From positions 1-40,474 of the forward strand of contig JAKSJL010000010.1 in assembly GCA_024398295.1 (NCBI GenBank): DNA of 40,474 nucleotides. The letters run 5' to 3'. The position numbers and the translations under genes are program-made. The stretch comes from Bacteroidales bacterium (GTDB lineage Bacteria; Bacteroidota; Bacteroidia; Bacteroidales; UBA932). The notes below the pieces were generated by a model, which did not search any database, was not told the DNA's origin, and was given only the letters and a program-made list of their open reading frames with translations. Below are positions 7,681 to 14,956 of this stretch, piece after piece. Each line of letters starts with the position of its first letter. Positions within the stretch are counted from its first letter, which is position 1.

Positions 7681-7712
7681 TTTGGAATTCAGAAAAATAA
7701 TAACTACATTTG
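7681..7712 (+). promoter_or_regulatory. Complete Bacteroidota promoter of the rpsF-rpsR-rplI operon
   Basis: TTTG at 7681-7684, a 20-base spacer, then TACATTTG at 7705-7712: an exact match to TTTG-N19-21-TAnnTTTG. Transcription should start near 7717, leaving about 60 bases of A/T-rich leader before rpsF. An inverted repeat, GTAGGC (7712-7717) with GCCTAC (7742-7747), spans the start point. Confidence 0.75.
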
Positions 7713-7777
7713 TAGGCTTTTTGGGCTATCGCGTCTAAAAGGCCTACTTTAAATTTTAATTATTAACAAACAAAAAG

Positions 7778-8161
7778 ATGTTGAAACAGTACGAAACCGT
7801 TTTCATTGCAACTCCCGTTTTGTCTGATGCTCAGATGAAGGAAGCGGTTGCCAAGTACACAGACTACATCAAGGCCAAGGGCGGCGAGGTTGTGTACGAA
7901 GAGGATTGGGGACTTAAGCAGCTTGCTTACTCAATCGACCACAAGACATCAGGATTCTACTACCTGATCCAGTTCAATGCAGAGCCAGAGTTCATCCAGA
8001 GACTCGAGACTGAGTATCGTCGTGACGAGAGAATCATCCGTTACCTTACCGTAGCTCTCGACAAGGATGCAGCTGCTTACGCTGAGAAGAGAAGAAATAA
8101 CAAGCTCGCTAAGAAGGAGGCCGCTGAGGCTCCTAAGGCAGAGGAAACCGTTAACGAATAA
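7778..8161 (+). CDS. rpsF: Small ribosomal subunit protein bS6
   Basis: 127 residues. It begins MLKQYETVFIATPVLSD and continues with GGEVVYEEDWGLKQLAYSIDHKTSGFYYL and ERIIRYLTVALD, the typical S6 fold with a Lys/Ala/Glu-rich tail (about 100-127). S6 pairs with S18 on the 30S platform. It is first in the standard rpsF-rpsR-rplI operon, downstream of a strong promoter. No Shine-Dalgarno is visible; the bases before the ATG are AAACAAAAAG. Confidence 0.98.
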   Translation: MLKQYETVFIATPVLSDAQMKEAVAKYTDYIKAKGGEVVYEEDWGLKQLAYSIDHKTSGFYYLIQFNAEPEFIQRLETEYRRDERIIRYLTVALDKDAAAYAEKRRNNKLAKKEAAEAPKAEETVNE

Positions 8162-8163
8162 TC

Positions 8164-8169
8164 AGGAGG
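8164..8169 (+). promoter_or_regulatory. Strong Shine-Dalgarno (AGGAGG) of rpsR
   Basis: A perfect AGGAGG lies seven bases before the rpsR ATG (8177) in the 15-base gap after rpsF. Neighbouring genes mostly have no such site, as expected in Bacteroidota, where the anti-Shine-Dalgarno is held in a pocket formed by bS6, bS18 and bS21. Confidence 0.85.
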
Positions 8170-8176
8170 ATAAATC

Positions 8177-8449
8177 ATGGCATCATCACAGAACAGCGAG
8201 ATCCGTTATCTCAACCCTCCAACCGTAGAGGTTAGAAAGAAGAAGTACTGCCGTTTCAAGAAGGCTGGTATCAAGTACGTTGATTACAAGGACGCAGAGT
8301 TCCTTAAGAAGTTCCTCAATGAGCAGGGAAAGATCCTTCCTCGTCGTCTCACCGGTACTTCACTCAAGTTCCAGCGCAAGGTAGCTCAGGCTGTCAAGAG
8401 AGCTCGTTCTCTCGCACTTCTCCCATATGTAACAGACCTTCTTAAATAA
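8177..8449 (+). CDS. rpsR: Small ribosomal subunit protein bS18
   Basis: 90 residues. It carries the S18 core: [64 protein letters not shown]. It binds S6 on the 30S platform and, in Bacteroidota ribosomes, helps hold the 16S rRNA 3' tail. The start is supported by the Shine-Dalgarno at 8164-8169. It lies 15 bases after rpsF and 10 before rplI. Confidence 0.98.
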   Translation: MASSQNSEIRYLNPPTVEVRKKKYCRFKKAGIKYVDYKDAEFLKKFLNEQGKILPRRLTGTSLKFQRKVAQAVKRARSLALLPYVTDLLK

Positions 8450-8459
8450 TATTGAGAGT

Positions 8460-8906
8460 ATGAAAATCATTCTTAAGAAAGAAGTAGCGAATCTCGGCGA
8501 GGCTGGAGATATCGTTGAAGTAAAGGCAGGTTACGCTCTCAATTACCTCGTTCCACAGGGCTTCGCAGTACTCGGTACCGCATCAGCTATCAAGCAGCAC
8601 GAGGAGACTATCCGCCAGAGAGCACACAAGGAGGCTAAGCTCGTTGCTGACGCACAGGCAGTAGCAGCTAAGATTTCTTCATCACTCGTAAAGATCGCCG
8701 CTAAGGTTAACGATAACGGTAAGATCTTCGGTTCAGTTACTACAGCTCAGATCGCTGAGGCTCTCGTAGCAGCTGGTTTCGAGGTTGAGAAGAAGAATGT
8801 AACCATCGTTTCTGAGGAAGTTAAGGAGCTCGGTACTTACGACGCTAAGGTTAAGTGCTACAAGGGCGTATTCGCTGACCTCAAGTTCGAGGTTGTCGCT
8901 GAGTAA
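8460..8906 (+). CDS. rplI: Large ribosomal subunit protein bL9
   Basis: 148 residues, the normal length. The N-terminal RNA-binding domain has MKIILKKEVANLGEAGDIVEVK and GYALNYLVPQGFAV. A long linker helix (about 42-75) leads to the C-terminal domain with GKIFGSVTTAQIAEAL. It is last in the rpsF-rpsR-rplI operon and is followed by a terminator at 8930. No clear Shine-Dalgarno (ATTGAGAGT before ATG). Confidence 0.98.
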   Translation: MKIILKKEVANLGEAGDIVEVKAGYALNYLVPQGFAVLGTASAIKQHEETIRQRAHKEAKLVADAQAVAAKISSSLVKIAAKVNDNGKIFGSVTTAQIAEALVAAGFEVEKKNVTIVSEEVKELGTYDAKVKCYKGVFADLKFEVVAE

Positions 8907-8929
8907 TCAATCGACAAGCATCATAAGAA

Positions 8930-8962
8930 AGAGTGGCTGAGTTTTCAGTCACTCTATTTTTG
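8930..8962 (+). terminator. Rho-independent terminator of the rpsF-rpsR-rplI operon
   Basis: Stem AGAGTGGCTGA (8930-8940) with TCAGTCACTCT (8945-8955), 11 bp with one G-U pair and a 4-base loop, followed by ATTTTTG. It begins 24 bases after the rplI stop. Confidence 0.85.
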
Positions 8963-8967
8963 TATAA

Positions 8968-9107
8968 TCATTAAGCCTTGAGGCAAAATAGCCCAGGCAG
9001 ACCCGTGGCCGCCCATGGCCTCGTGAATGGGTCCGTAGCGCGAAGCGCGAGGGGGATGAAGTGCGCAGCACTGAAGGTCTGCGGGCTTTTGCCTCAAGGC
9101 TTAATGA
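8968..9107. repeat. 140-bp palindromic element with 21-bp perfect terminal inverted repeats and internal hairpins
   Basis: The left arm 8968-8988 begins TCATTAAGCCTTGAGG, and the right arm 9087-9107 is its exact reverse complement over 21 bases. The stem continues inwards with GCCC (8991-8994)/GGGC (9083-9086) and GCAGACC (8997-9003)/GGTCTGC (9076-9082), interrupted only by small bulges. Inside are three short hairpins: ACCC..GGGT (9001-9032) enclosing GGCC/GGCC, GCGC-GAA-GCGC (9038-9048) and GTGC-GCA-GCAC (9061-9071). It lies between two terminators in the convergent gap of rplI and pepD. It could be a miniature inverted-repeat element, a REP-like palindrome or a structured RNA. No convincing coding frame or target-site duplication is visible. 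Confidence 0.8.
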
Positions 9108-9114
9108 GACCGAG

Positions 9115-9150
9115 CACAAAAAAAGAGTCCAGGGTGAAACTGGACTCTTT
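9115..9150 (-). terminator. Terminator of pepD, probably bidirectional
   Basis: Perfect 11-bp stem AAAGAGTCCAG (9122-9132) / CTGGACTCTTT (9140-9150) with a 7-base loop. On the minus strand it runs into a T tract (complement of the A run 9115-9124), right after the pepD stop at 9171. The A/T symmetry would let it work in the other direction too. Confidence 0.85.
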
Positions 9151-9170
9151 CGCTATGTATTGAGTATCAA

Positions 9171-10655
9171 TTATTTCTCAGGAATAGCTTCAAGAACTGC
9201 CTTAAGGAAGTCCCAAGCCTTCTGTACTGAAGGGATGTAAGCACGCTCGTCAGGTGAATGAGGGCTCATGAGGGTAGGTCCGAATGAAACCATATCCCAG
9301 TTTGGATAGGTTCCGCCAAGGATACCACACTCAAGACCTGCATGGATAGCCATCACCTTAGGCTCTGTGCCATACATATCCTGATATACCTTCTTCATGG
9401 TATGGAGGATAGGAGAAGCAGCGTTTGGAGCCCAGCCTGAGTAGCCACCTGAGAAGCTGACCTTACAGCCTGCATTCTCAAAGCCAGCAGCGAGCTTCTG
9501 AGCGAGGAAAGCCTTGCCAGAATCCACTGAGCCACGAAGGAGTGAATGAACGCTGAACTTGCCCTTCTCGATCTTCACCATCGCCATGTTGTTTGAAGTC
9601 TCCACGAGACCTGGCATCTGGTCGCTCATTCTGTCGACGCCGTCTGGACATGCGAGGATGGCACGTACGAAGCGAAGCGCTGCAGAATCAGAAACATACT
9701 TGCAGTCATCTGGGTGACAGACCTCACCTGGCTTGCACTCATATGGCTTGAAGATAACCTGTGCGTCAGGATCGGTAGCAGCGTACTCGTTCTTGATCTC
9801 AGCCTCAACCTTCTTCACGATAGCCTTGGCAGCCTTAAGAGAAGCTGTAGGAACATATACAGTAGCAAACGCCTCGCGTGGGATAGCATTTCTAAGGGTA
9901 CCGCCCTCAAGGTCGATGAGCTTCACACCTGCCTCCTGAAGGAGTGGGAGAAGCACTCTGGCAATGGCCTTGTTTGCATTTGCCCTGCAAAGGATGATGT
10001 CCATTCCTGAATGACCACCCTTGCAACCCTTGACTGCGAGTTCATAGCACTCGTAACCAGACTCTGGCTCTGGCATGCGGCGATAAGTCGCTGTAGCAGA
10101 AGCGTCAAGACCGCCAGCGCAGCCTACGTAGAGCTCACCTTCTGTCTCAGAGTCAAGGTTGATCAGAATATCGCCATTGAGCTTTCCTGGCTTAAGGGCG
10201 CGAGCACCTGTCATACCGGTCTCCTCGTCATAGGTGATAAGAAGCTCGATAGGTCCGTGCTTGAGAGACTTGTCCTCAAGAGCTGCCATAGCCATGGCTA
10301 CACCAAGGCCATTGTCCGCACCAAGAGTGGTGCCCTTAGCCTTGAGCCACTCGCCGTCTACCCATGTCTCGATAGGGTCATTTTCGAAGTCATGTACCTT
10401 GTCAGAGTTCTTCTGAGGTACCATGTCCATATGTCCCTGAAGGATGACACCCTTTCTGTTCTCAAATCCAGGGGTAGCAGGAACTCTCATGATGATGTTT
10501 CCTGTCTCGTCCTTTACGGTCTCGACTCCGTGGTTCTTACCCCACTCGAGAAGGAAAGCGATGATCTTTGCCTCGTGCTTTGATGGACGAGGGATACGGG
10601 TGAGCTGATAGAAGTTGTCAAAGACAATCTTAGGCTCCAAATCTTTGATAGTCAT
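9171..10655 (-). CDS. pepD: Aminoacyl-histidine dipeptidase (peptidase D, M20 family)
   Basis: 494 residues, close to the usual length of PepD. Di-zinc M20 ligands and catalytic residues are all visible: H75 and D77 in LQGHMDMVP, D114 in LGADNGLGVA, E144-E145 in YDEETGM, D168 in NLDSE, and a C-terminal His in AIHAGLECGIL. A dimerisation (lid) domain is inserted around 200-390. It cleaves Xaa-His and other dipeptides in the cytoplasm. It begins 18 bases after the DUF4831 gene stop, so it is probably transcribed with it. No signal peptide. It fits with the peptide transporters encoded nearby. Confidence 0.95.
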   Translation of the reverse strand: MTIKDLEPKIVFDNFYQLTRIPRPSKHEAKIIAFLLEWGKNHGVETVKDETGNIIMRVPATPGFENRKGVILQGHMDMVPQKNSDKVHDFENDPIETWVDGEWLKAKGTTLGADNGLGVAMAMAALEDKSLKHGPIELLITYDEETGMTGARALKPGKLNGDILINLDSETEGELYVGCAGGLDASATATYRRMPEPESGYECYELAVKGCKGGHSGMDIILCRANANKAIARVLLPLLQEAGVKLIDLEGGTLRNAIPREAFATVYVPTASLKAAKAIVKKVEAEIKNEYAATDPDAQVIFKPYECKPGEVCHPDDCKYVSDSAALRFVRAILACPDGVDRMSDQMPGLVETSNNMAMVKIEKGKFSVHSLLRGSVDSGKAFLAQKLAAGFENAGCKVSFSGGYSGWAPNAASPILHTMKKVYQDMYGTEPKVMAIHAGLECGILGGTYPNWDMVSFGPTLMSPHSPDERAYIPSVQKAWDFLKAVLEAIPEK

Positions 10656-10673
10656 AATTATAAGTGTTATGTG

Positions 10674-11705
10674 TTATTTCACTGGAATGATATTCTCGAT
10701 ACCGAACTGATGGATAGGGACTCTGGTCTGGAAGATGATGGATTCTCCGTCCGAGAGCTTCACTGTGCAGACAGCAGGTATCATGTAATGAATGTCAAGC
10801 TTGGTAGCTTTCGCAGCCTTGACACTGCCAGAATCATCTATAGCCTCAGGAACCACATCGATGAAATATGGGCGGCCAGTGATGTCGTCGGCAGCCACAA
10901 GTCCCTGAGCATCAGCAATTCTGAATGCCACAAAAACATTGTTCCTTGAATTGTTTACCGGAACCACATCGTAGTTCATGGTCTGGTGCTGATAGTCACT
11001 GTAGCCAAGGAAAAGAGTGAGGTACTCAGACTCGAGGCGGTCAATCTCTGCAAGTGCAGCGCCCATGGACTCGCCACTGTAGTTTGCATCAGTGTCGCCA
11101 GTAACGATCTGGACCCTGGTCTTTCTGAGAGAGAGGATCATGTCTGCCGCTTCCTTGGCCTTCTGGTCAACGCTCTTTGTCACCACGATGTTCTGTGAGA
11201 CAGAGGTGCGGTTGAACACAGAGTCTGCGGATGAGCCGCGGGTAAGAGATGTGGCTGTAGTGGTATATGCAGAGCTGATGCCCTTATGCGAGAAGTCAGC
11301 ATCGGTAGGTGCAGGAAAACGCCACTCGCACTGCTGTGTGACTCCACCCTGAGAGGCTGAGATGAGTCCCTGGGACGTGAGGGAAAGGAATCTGTCTGCG
11401 GCATCCTTAGGGATGGTGACAGTATAGCGCTTCGTCTGGTCAGCCTCAGTGCGTACATTCATCTTAACACTTGAGAGATAAGTCTTTACGTCATCCTGCT
11501 GACGAGCGACAACACCCAGATACTTCTCTGCATACTTAGCATATGGACCCGCATAGAAGCTCTCCTGGACAGCGTCCACCTCGAAGGTGAGGACAGTCTG
11601 AGGGAGCGAATATGTCAATGTACCCGATGGGTTAGTCTGTGCCGAAGCAGAGAACATGCCTGCGAAAAACAGAGCCGAGGCAAGAATCAATGTCTTTTTT
11701 CTCAT
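10674..11705 (-). CDS. DUF4831 family secreted protein
   Basis: 343 residues from the ATG at 11705 (MRKKTLILASALFFAG). An ATG at 11711 would add only Met-Asp, and the longer frame to 11786 runs across the promoter box. Signal peptide 1-22, ending FSASAQ. The N-terminal pattern TLTYSLPQTVLTFEVDAVQE, then YAGPYAKYAEKYLGV, is characteristic of the Bacteroidota DUF4831 family. The rest is mainly beta/alpha, with a central segment (about 175-215) rich in Lys/Asp that looks helical. Function unknown; the signal peptide places it in the periplasm or outer membrane. It lies upstream of pepD on the same strand with a short gap, and divergent from the POT transporter genes. Confidence 0.85.
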   Translation of the reverse strand: MRKKTLILASALFFAGMFSASAQTNPSGTLTYSLPQTVLTFEVDAVQESFYAGPYAKYAEKYLGVVARQQDDVKTYLSSVKMNVRTEADQTKRYTVTIPKDAADRFLSLTSQGLISASQGGVTQQCEWRFPAPTDADFSHKGISSAYTTTATSLTRGSSADSVFNRTSVSQNIVVTKSVDQKAKEAADMILSLRKTRVQIVTGDTDANYSGESMGAALAEIDRLESEYLTLFLGYSDYQHQTMNYDVVPVNNSRNNVFVAFRIADAQGLVAADDITGRPYFIDVVPEAIDDSGSVKAAKATKLDIHYMIPAVCTVKLSDGESIIFQTRVPIHQFGIENIIPVK

Positions 11706-11725
11706 ATCCATAGCGATGATTTCTA

Positions 11726-11733
11726 CAAATATA
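11726..11733 (-). promoter_or_regulatory. -7 box (TATATTTG) for the DUF4831-pepD operon
   Basis: Minus strand 11733-11726 reads TATATTTG, matching TAnnTTTG, about 15-20 bases before the possible starts at 11711/11705. It supports the shorter start over the frame beginning at 11786. Confidence 0.5.
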
Positions 11734-11768
11734 ATGATTTTCACGACATATTTCCAGCATTTTTTTAT

Positions 11769-11776
11769 TACATTTG
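11769..11776 (+). promoter_or_regulatory. -7 box (TACATTTG) for the POT transporter run
   Basis: Exact match to TAnnTTTG, 48 bases before the ATG at 11825 and 35 bases from the opposing box at 11726-11733, so the two divergent promoters share this gap. It is the only clear promoter I see for the eleven-gene run that follows. Confidence 0.5.
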
Positions 11777-11824
11777 TATCTGTCACGCACGACGAAAAAC
11801 TAAACTAAAAAAAAATACAGACTT

Positions 11825-13393
11825 ATGTTCAAGAACCATCCAAAAGGACTGTTGGCCGCCGCCCTCTCAAACATGGGCGAGCGTTTCGGCTACTACATCA
11901 TGAACGCCGTCCTCGTGCTTTTCCTCTGCTCGAAGTTCGGTATTCCTGATGAGAAGAGTGCTCTCATCTATTCAGTATTCTACGGCGGCATCTATGTACT
12001 CAGCCTCGTCGGCGGTATCATTGCCGACCGCACACAGAACTACAAGGGCACCATCCAGACCGGTCTCATGATCATGGCATTGGGATATGTATGCCTGTCT
12101 ATTCCTATCACTGCGACCTCGACAAACGGCGCATGGCTCCTTCCATTCACCTGCCTTGCACTTTTCCTCATCGCATTCGGTAACGGTCTGTTCAAGGGCA
12201 ACCTCCAGGCCATGGTAGGACAGCTCTATGATAACTTCGAGGCTGAGGCTGCGAAGCAGGGACCAGAGGCTCTCGCGAAGGCTAAGGGCCAGCGCGACTC
12301 AGGTTTCCAGATCTTCTACGTGTTCATCAATGTAGGAGGCCTCATCGCACCTTTCGTAGCTCCGCTCCTGCGCAGCTGGTGGCTCAAGTCACATGACCTC
12401 GTGTACAACGCTGGTCTTCCTTCACTCTGTCACCAGTATATCGATAACGGTGGAAACATCCCAGCAGAGGCTATGCAGAACCTCACAGAGCTCGCTCAGC
12501 AGGTTTCTCTCAGCGGAGCCGCTACCGTAGACATGGCATTCTGCCAGAACTACCTCCAGATCTTCAATGAGGGTGTTCACTACTCATTCATTGCATCTGT
12601 AGCAGCTATGCTCATCTCCCTGACCATCTTCCTCTGCACCAAGAAGGGTCTTCCTGAGCCTGCAAAGAAGGCAGCCAAGGAGGTTGTGGGCTACACTGAC
12701 GAGGAGAAGGTTGCTATGGCCAAGGAGATCAAGCAGCGTATGGCTGCGCTCTTCGCTGTGCTCGGCATCTGTATCTTCTTCTGGCTCTCATTCCACCAGA
12801 ATGGCCAGTCACTCTCACTCTTCGCACGTGACTTCGTGAAGACTGACGCCATCGCTCCAGAGATCTGGCAGGCAGTCAATCCATTCTTCGTAATCGTCCT
12901 CACCCCTATCATCATGGCCATCTTCGCGGCTCTCAGCCGTAAGGGCAAGGAAGTCTCTACTCCTAGAAAGATCGCCATCGGTATGGGTATCACAGGTCTT
13001 GCATATCTCTTCCTCACCATCTTCTCTGCAGCAAACGGCTGGCCTTCAGGCGAGGCATTCCGCGCCATGCCAGTAGCAGAGGCAGCAGGCATGAAGGCAG
13101 GCTGGTGGGTTCTCATCCTCACCTACTTCTTCCTCACTGTGGCTGAGCTCTTCATCTCACCTCTCGGTCTCTCATTCGTATCGAAGGTAGCTCCAAAGAA
13201 CATGCAGGGTCTCTGCCAGGGTCTCTGGCTCGGCGCTACCGCCATCGGTAACCTCTTCATCTTCGTAGGACCTATCATGTACAATGCATGGCCTATCTGG
13301 AAGTGCTGGACCGTATTCCTCGTAATCTGCCTCGTAGCCATGAGCGTGATGCTCGGTATGGTGAAGTGGCTTGAGAAGATAACCAAAGCATAG
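11825..13393 (+). CDS. POT/PTR2 family peptide transporter, first copy
   Basis: 522 residues, about 14 hydrophobic helices, inner membrane. POT carriers import di- and tripeptides with protons. Family signs: NMGERFGYY at 16-24 in helix 1, IADR after helix 2, GNGLFKGNLQAMVGQLY near 120-135, FYVFINVGGLIAPF in helix 5 and FWLSFHQNG in helix 7. Two usually acidic positions differ: the first Glu of ExxERFxYY is N16, and the acidic residue of the helix 7 motif is H324. Compared with the second copy it has extra residues around 195-235. It lies nine bases before its paralogue. Peptide is the likely substrate, but the changed motifs leave coupling and specificity open. Confidence 0.88.
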   Translation: MFKNHPKGLLAAALSNMGERFGYYIMNAVLVLFLCSKFGIPDEKSALIYSVFYGGIYVLSLVGGIIADRTQNYKGTIQTGLMIMALGYVCLSIPITATSTNGAWLLPFTCLALFLIAFGNGLFKGNLQAMVGQLYDNFEAEAAKQGPEALAKAKGQRDSGFQIFYVFINVGGLIAPFVAPLLRSWWLKSHDLVYNAGLPSLCHQYIDNGGNIPAEAMQNLTELAQQVSLSGAATVDMAFCQNYLQIFNEGVHYSFIASVAAMLISLTIFLCTKKGLPEPAKKAAKEVVGYTDEEKVAMAKEIKQRMAALFAVLGICIFFWLSFHQNGQSLSLFARDFVKTDAIAPEIWQAVNPFFVIVLTPIIMAIFAALSRKGKEVSTPRKIAIGMGITGLAYLFLTIFSAANGWPSGEAFRAMPVAEAAGMKAGWWVLILTYFFLTVAELFISPLGLSFVSKVAPKNMQGLCQGLWLGATAIGNLFIFVGPIMYNAWPIWKCWTVFLVICLVAMSVMLGMVKWLEKITKA

Positions 13394-13402
13394 CCTTATA
13401 TC

Positions 13403-14953
13403 ATGTTCAAAGGACAACCAAAAGGACTTTATGCCTTAGCACTCGCCAACACAGGCGAGCGCTTTGGCTATTATACCATGCTCGCCATCCTCGCGCTCCT
13501 CATGCAGGCGCGCTTCGGATGGGATGAAGCAGCAGCAGGACAGGTGTACGCCATCTTCCTCGCAGGTGTTTACTTCATGCCTCTCGTAGGCGGTATCATT
13601 GCCGATAAGATTGGATACGGCAAGTGCGTGACCATCGGTATCGCAGTCATGTTCCTCGGCTATCTCGGCCTAGCCCTCCCTGCCGGAAACGGCCTTGCGG
13701 CGAAGCTCGTGATGTTCGGTGGACTCGCCCTCGTGGCTCTCGGAACCGGTCTGTTCAAAGGAAACCTCCAGGTGCTTGTAGGAAATCTCTACGACGACCC
13801 TAAGTATTCTGCAAAGAGAGATTCTGCATTCAGTCTCTTCTACATGGCCATCAACATAGGTGCGATGTTCGCACCTTCCATGGCGAAGAAGATCACTGAG
13901 ATCTCGCTTGCAAAGAACGGTTTCGTATATGACGCATCAAACTTCGACCCTGCATATCTCGAGGCACTCTCGAACGCATACGGTCTCAGCTTCGGCGTGG
14001 CATGTATCTCGCTCGTGCTCTCGATTGCCATCTATTTCGCTTGCCGAAACTGGTTCAAGCATGCAGATATCACCGCCAAGCAGGCGAAGGCTTCTGCCGC
14101 TCCTGTAGAGGAGCTTTCACCTAAGCAGACCAAGGATCGCCTCGTGGCACTCTTCCTCGTGTTTGCAGTGGTGATCTTCTTCTGGATGGCATTCCACCAG
14201 AACGGTTCCGCTCTCACATTCTTCGCAAAGAAGTACACAAACCTCACCGTCAGTGGCCCTATGAGGATAGGCTTCAACATCTGGAGCCTCGCTCTCATTG
14301 CAGCGTCAGTATACACCATCTTCGGTGTATTCCAGTCTGACACAAAGAAAGCCAAGGCCATCAATGGAGCCATAACATTGGCACTCTGGGCAGGCGCAGG
14401 CGCACTTTTCGCTGCCATGCCGAACCCAGTAGCGGCACAGCCTTCTGACTTCCAGCAGTTCAACCCATTCTTCGTGGTAGCCCTCACCCCTATCTCGATG
14501 TGGCTTTTCAGCTCACTCGCGAACAAGGGCAAGGAGCCGTCAGCTCCGAAGAAGATCGCTCTCGGTATGCTCGTCGCAGCCCTTGGCTTCGTGATCATCA
14601 CCTTCGCTTCCTTCGGCCTAACCTCACCTATGGACCTCGGAAACAACACCCAGAGCGTGCTCAGCCCAGGCTGGCTCATCTCTACATACCTCACCCTTAC
14701 CTTCGCTGAGCTCCTTCTCTCACCTATGGGTATCTCATTCGTGTCAAAGGTCGCTCCTCCTAAGTACAAGGGTATGATGATGGGATGCTGGTTCGCAGCT
14801 ACCGCTATCGGTAACTACCTCAGTTCTATCCCATCTATGCTCTGGAACAAGATTCCTCTCATGGCGAACTGGGCTATCCTCATCTCACTCTGTCTCATCG
14901 CAGCAGTGATCATGTTCGCCCTCATGAAGAAAATCGAAGCAGCTACAAAATAG
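13403..14953 (+). CDS. POT/PTR2 family peptide transporter, second copy
   Basis: 516 residues, about 14 helices. It is a clear paralogue of the preceding gene: both start MFK..PKGL and share NxGERFGYY (16-24), GTGLFKGNLQVLVGNLY, FYMAINIGAMFAP, FWMAFHQNG (H265), LTPI and the C-terminal SPLG/SPMGISFVSKVAP segment. It has the same two substitutions, N16 and H265, as the first copy. It carries a longer helical linker between helices 8 and 9 (about 290-350). Nine bases separate the two genes, so a tandem duplication is likely, with later divergence that may have changed peptide preference. The next gene starts three bases on. Confidence 0.88.
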   Translation: MFKGQPKGLYALALANTGERFGYYTMLAILALLMQARFGWDEAAAGQVYAIFLAGVYFMPLVGGIIADKIGYGKCVTIGIAVMFLGYLGLALPAGNGLAAKLVMFGGLALVALGTGLFKGNLQVLVGNLYDDPKYSAKRDSAFSLFYMAINIGAMFAPSMAKKITEISLAKNGFVYDASNFDPAYLEALSNAYGLSFGVACISLVLSIAIYFACRNWFKHADITAKQAKASAAPVEELSPKQTKDRLVALFLVFAVVIFFWMAFHQNGSALTFFAKKYTNLTVSGPMRIGFNIWSLALIAASVYTIFGVFQSDTKKAKAINGAITLALWAGAGALFAAMPNPVAAQPSDFQQFNPFFVVALTPISMWLFSSLANKGKEPSAPKKIALGMLVAALGFVIITFASFGLTSPMDLGNNTQSVLSPGWLISTYLTLTFAELLLSPMGISFVSKVAPPKYKGMMMGCWFAATAIGNYLSSIPSMLWNKIPLMANWAILISLCLIAAVIMFALMKKIEAATK

Positions 14954-14956
14954 CAT

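Noticed and set aside
7712..7747. Inverted repeat GTAGGC/GCCTAC in front of rpsF as an S6:S18-binding autoregulatory leader
   Set aside because: The stem begins within the -7 box, so part of it is probably not transcribed, and I cannot see the conserved features of the known S6:S18 mRNA motif. I left it as an inverted repeat only.
8978..9163. Open frame of 61 codons on the plus strand across the palindromic element
   Set aside because: It runs through inverted repeats and a terminator, has no family resemblance and no start signal; the DNA structure explains the sequence better.
10011..10583. Open frame of 190 codons on the plus strand opposite pepD
   Set aside because: It lies entirely antisense to a complete pepD with intact catalytic residues; no domain or start signal is visible.
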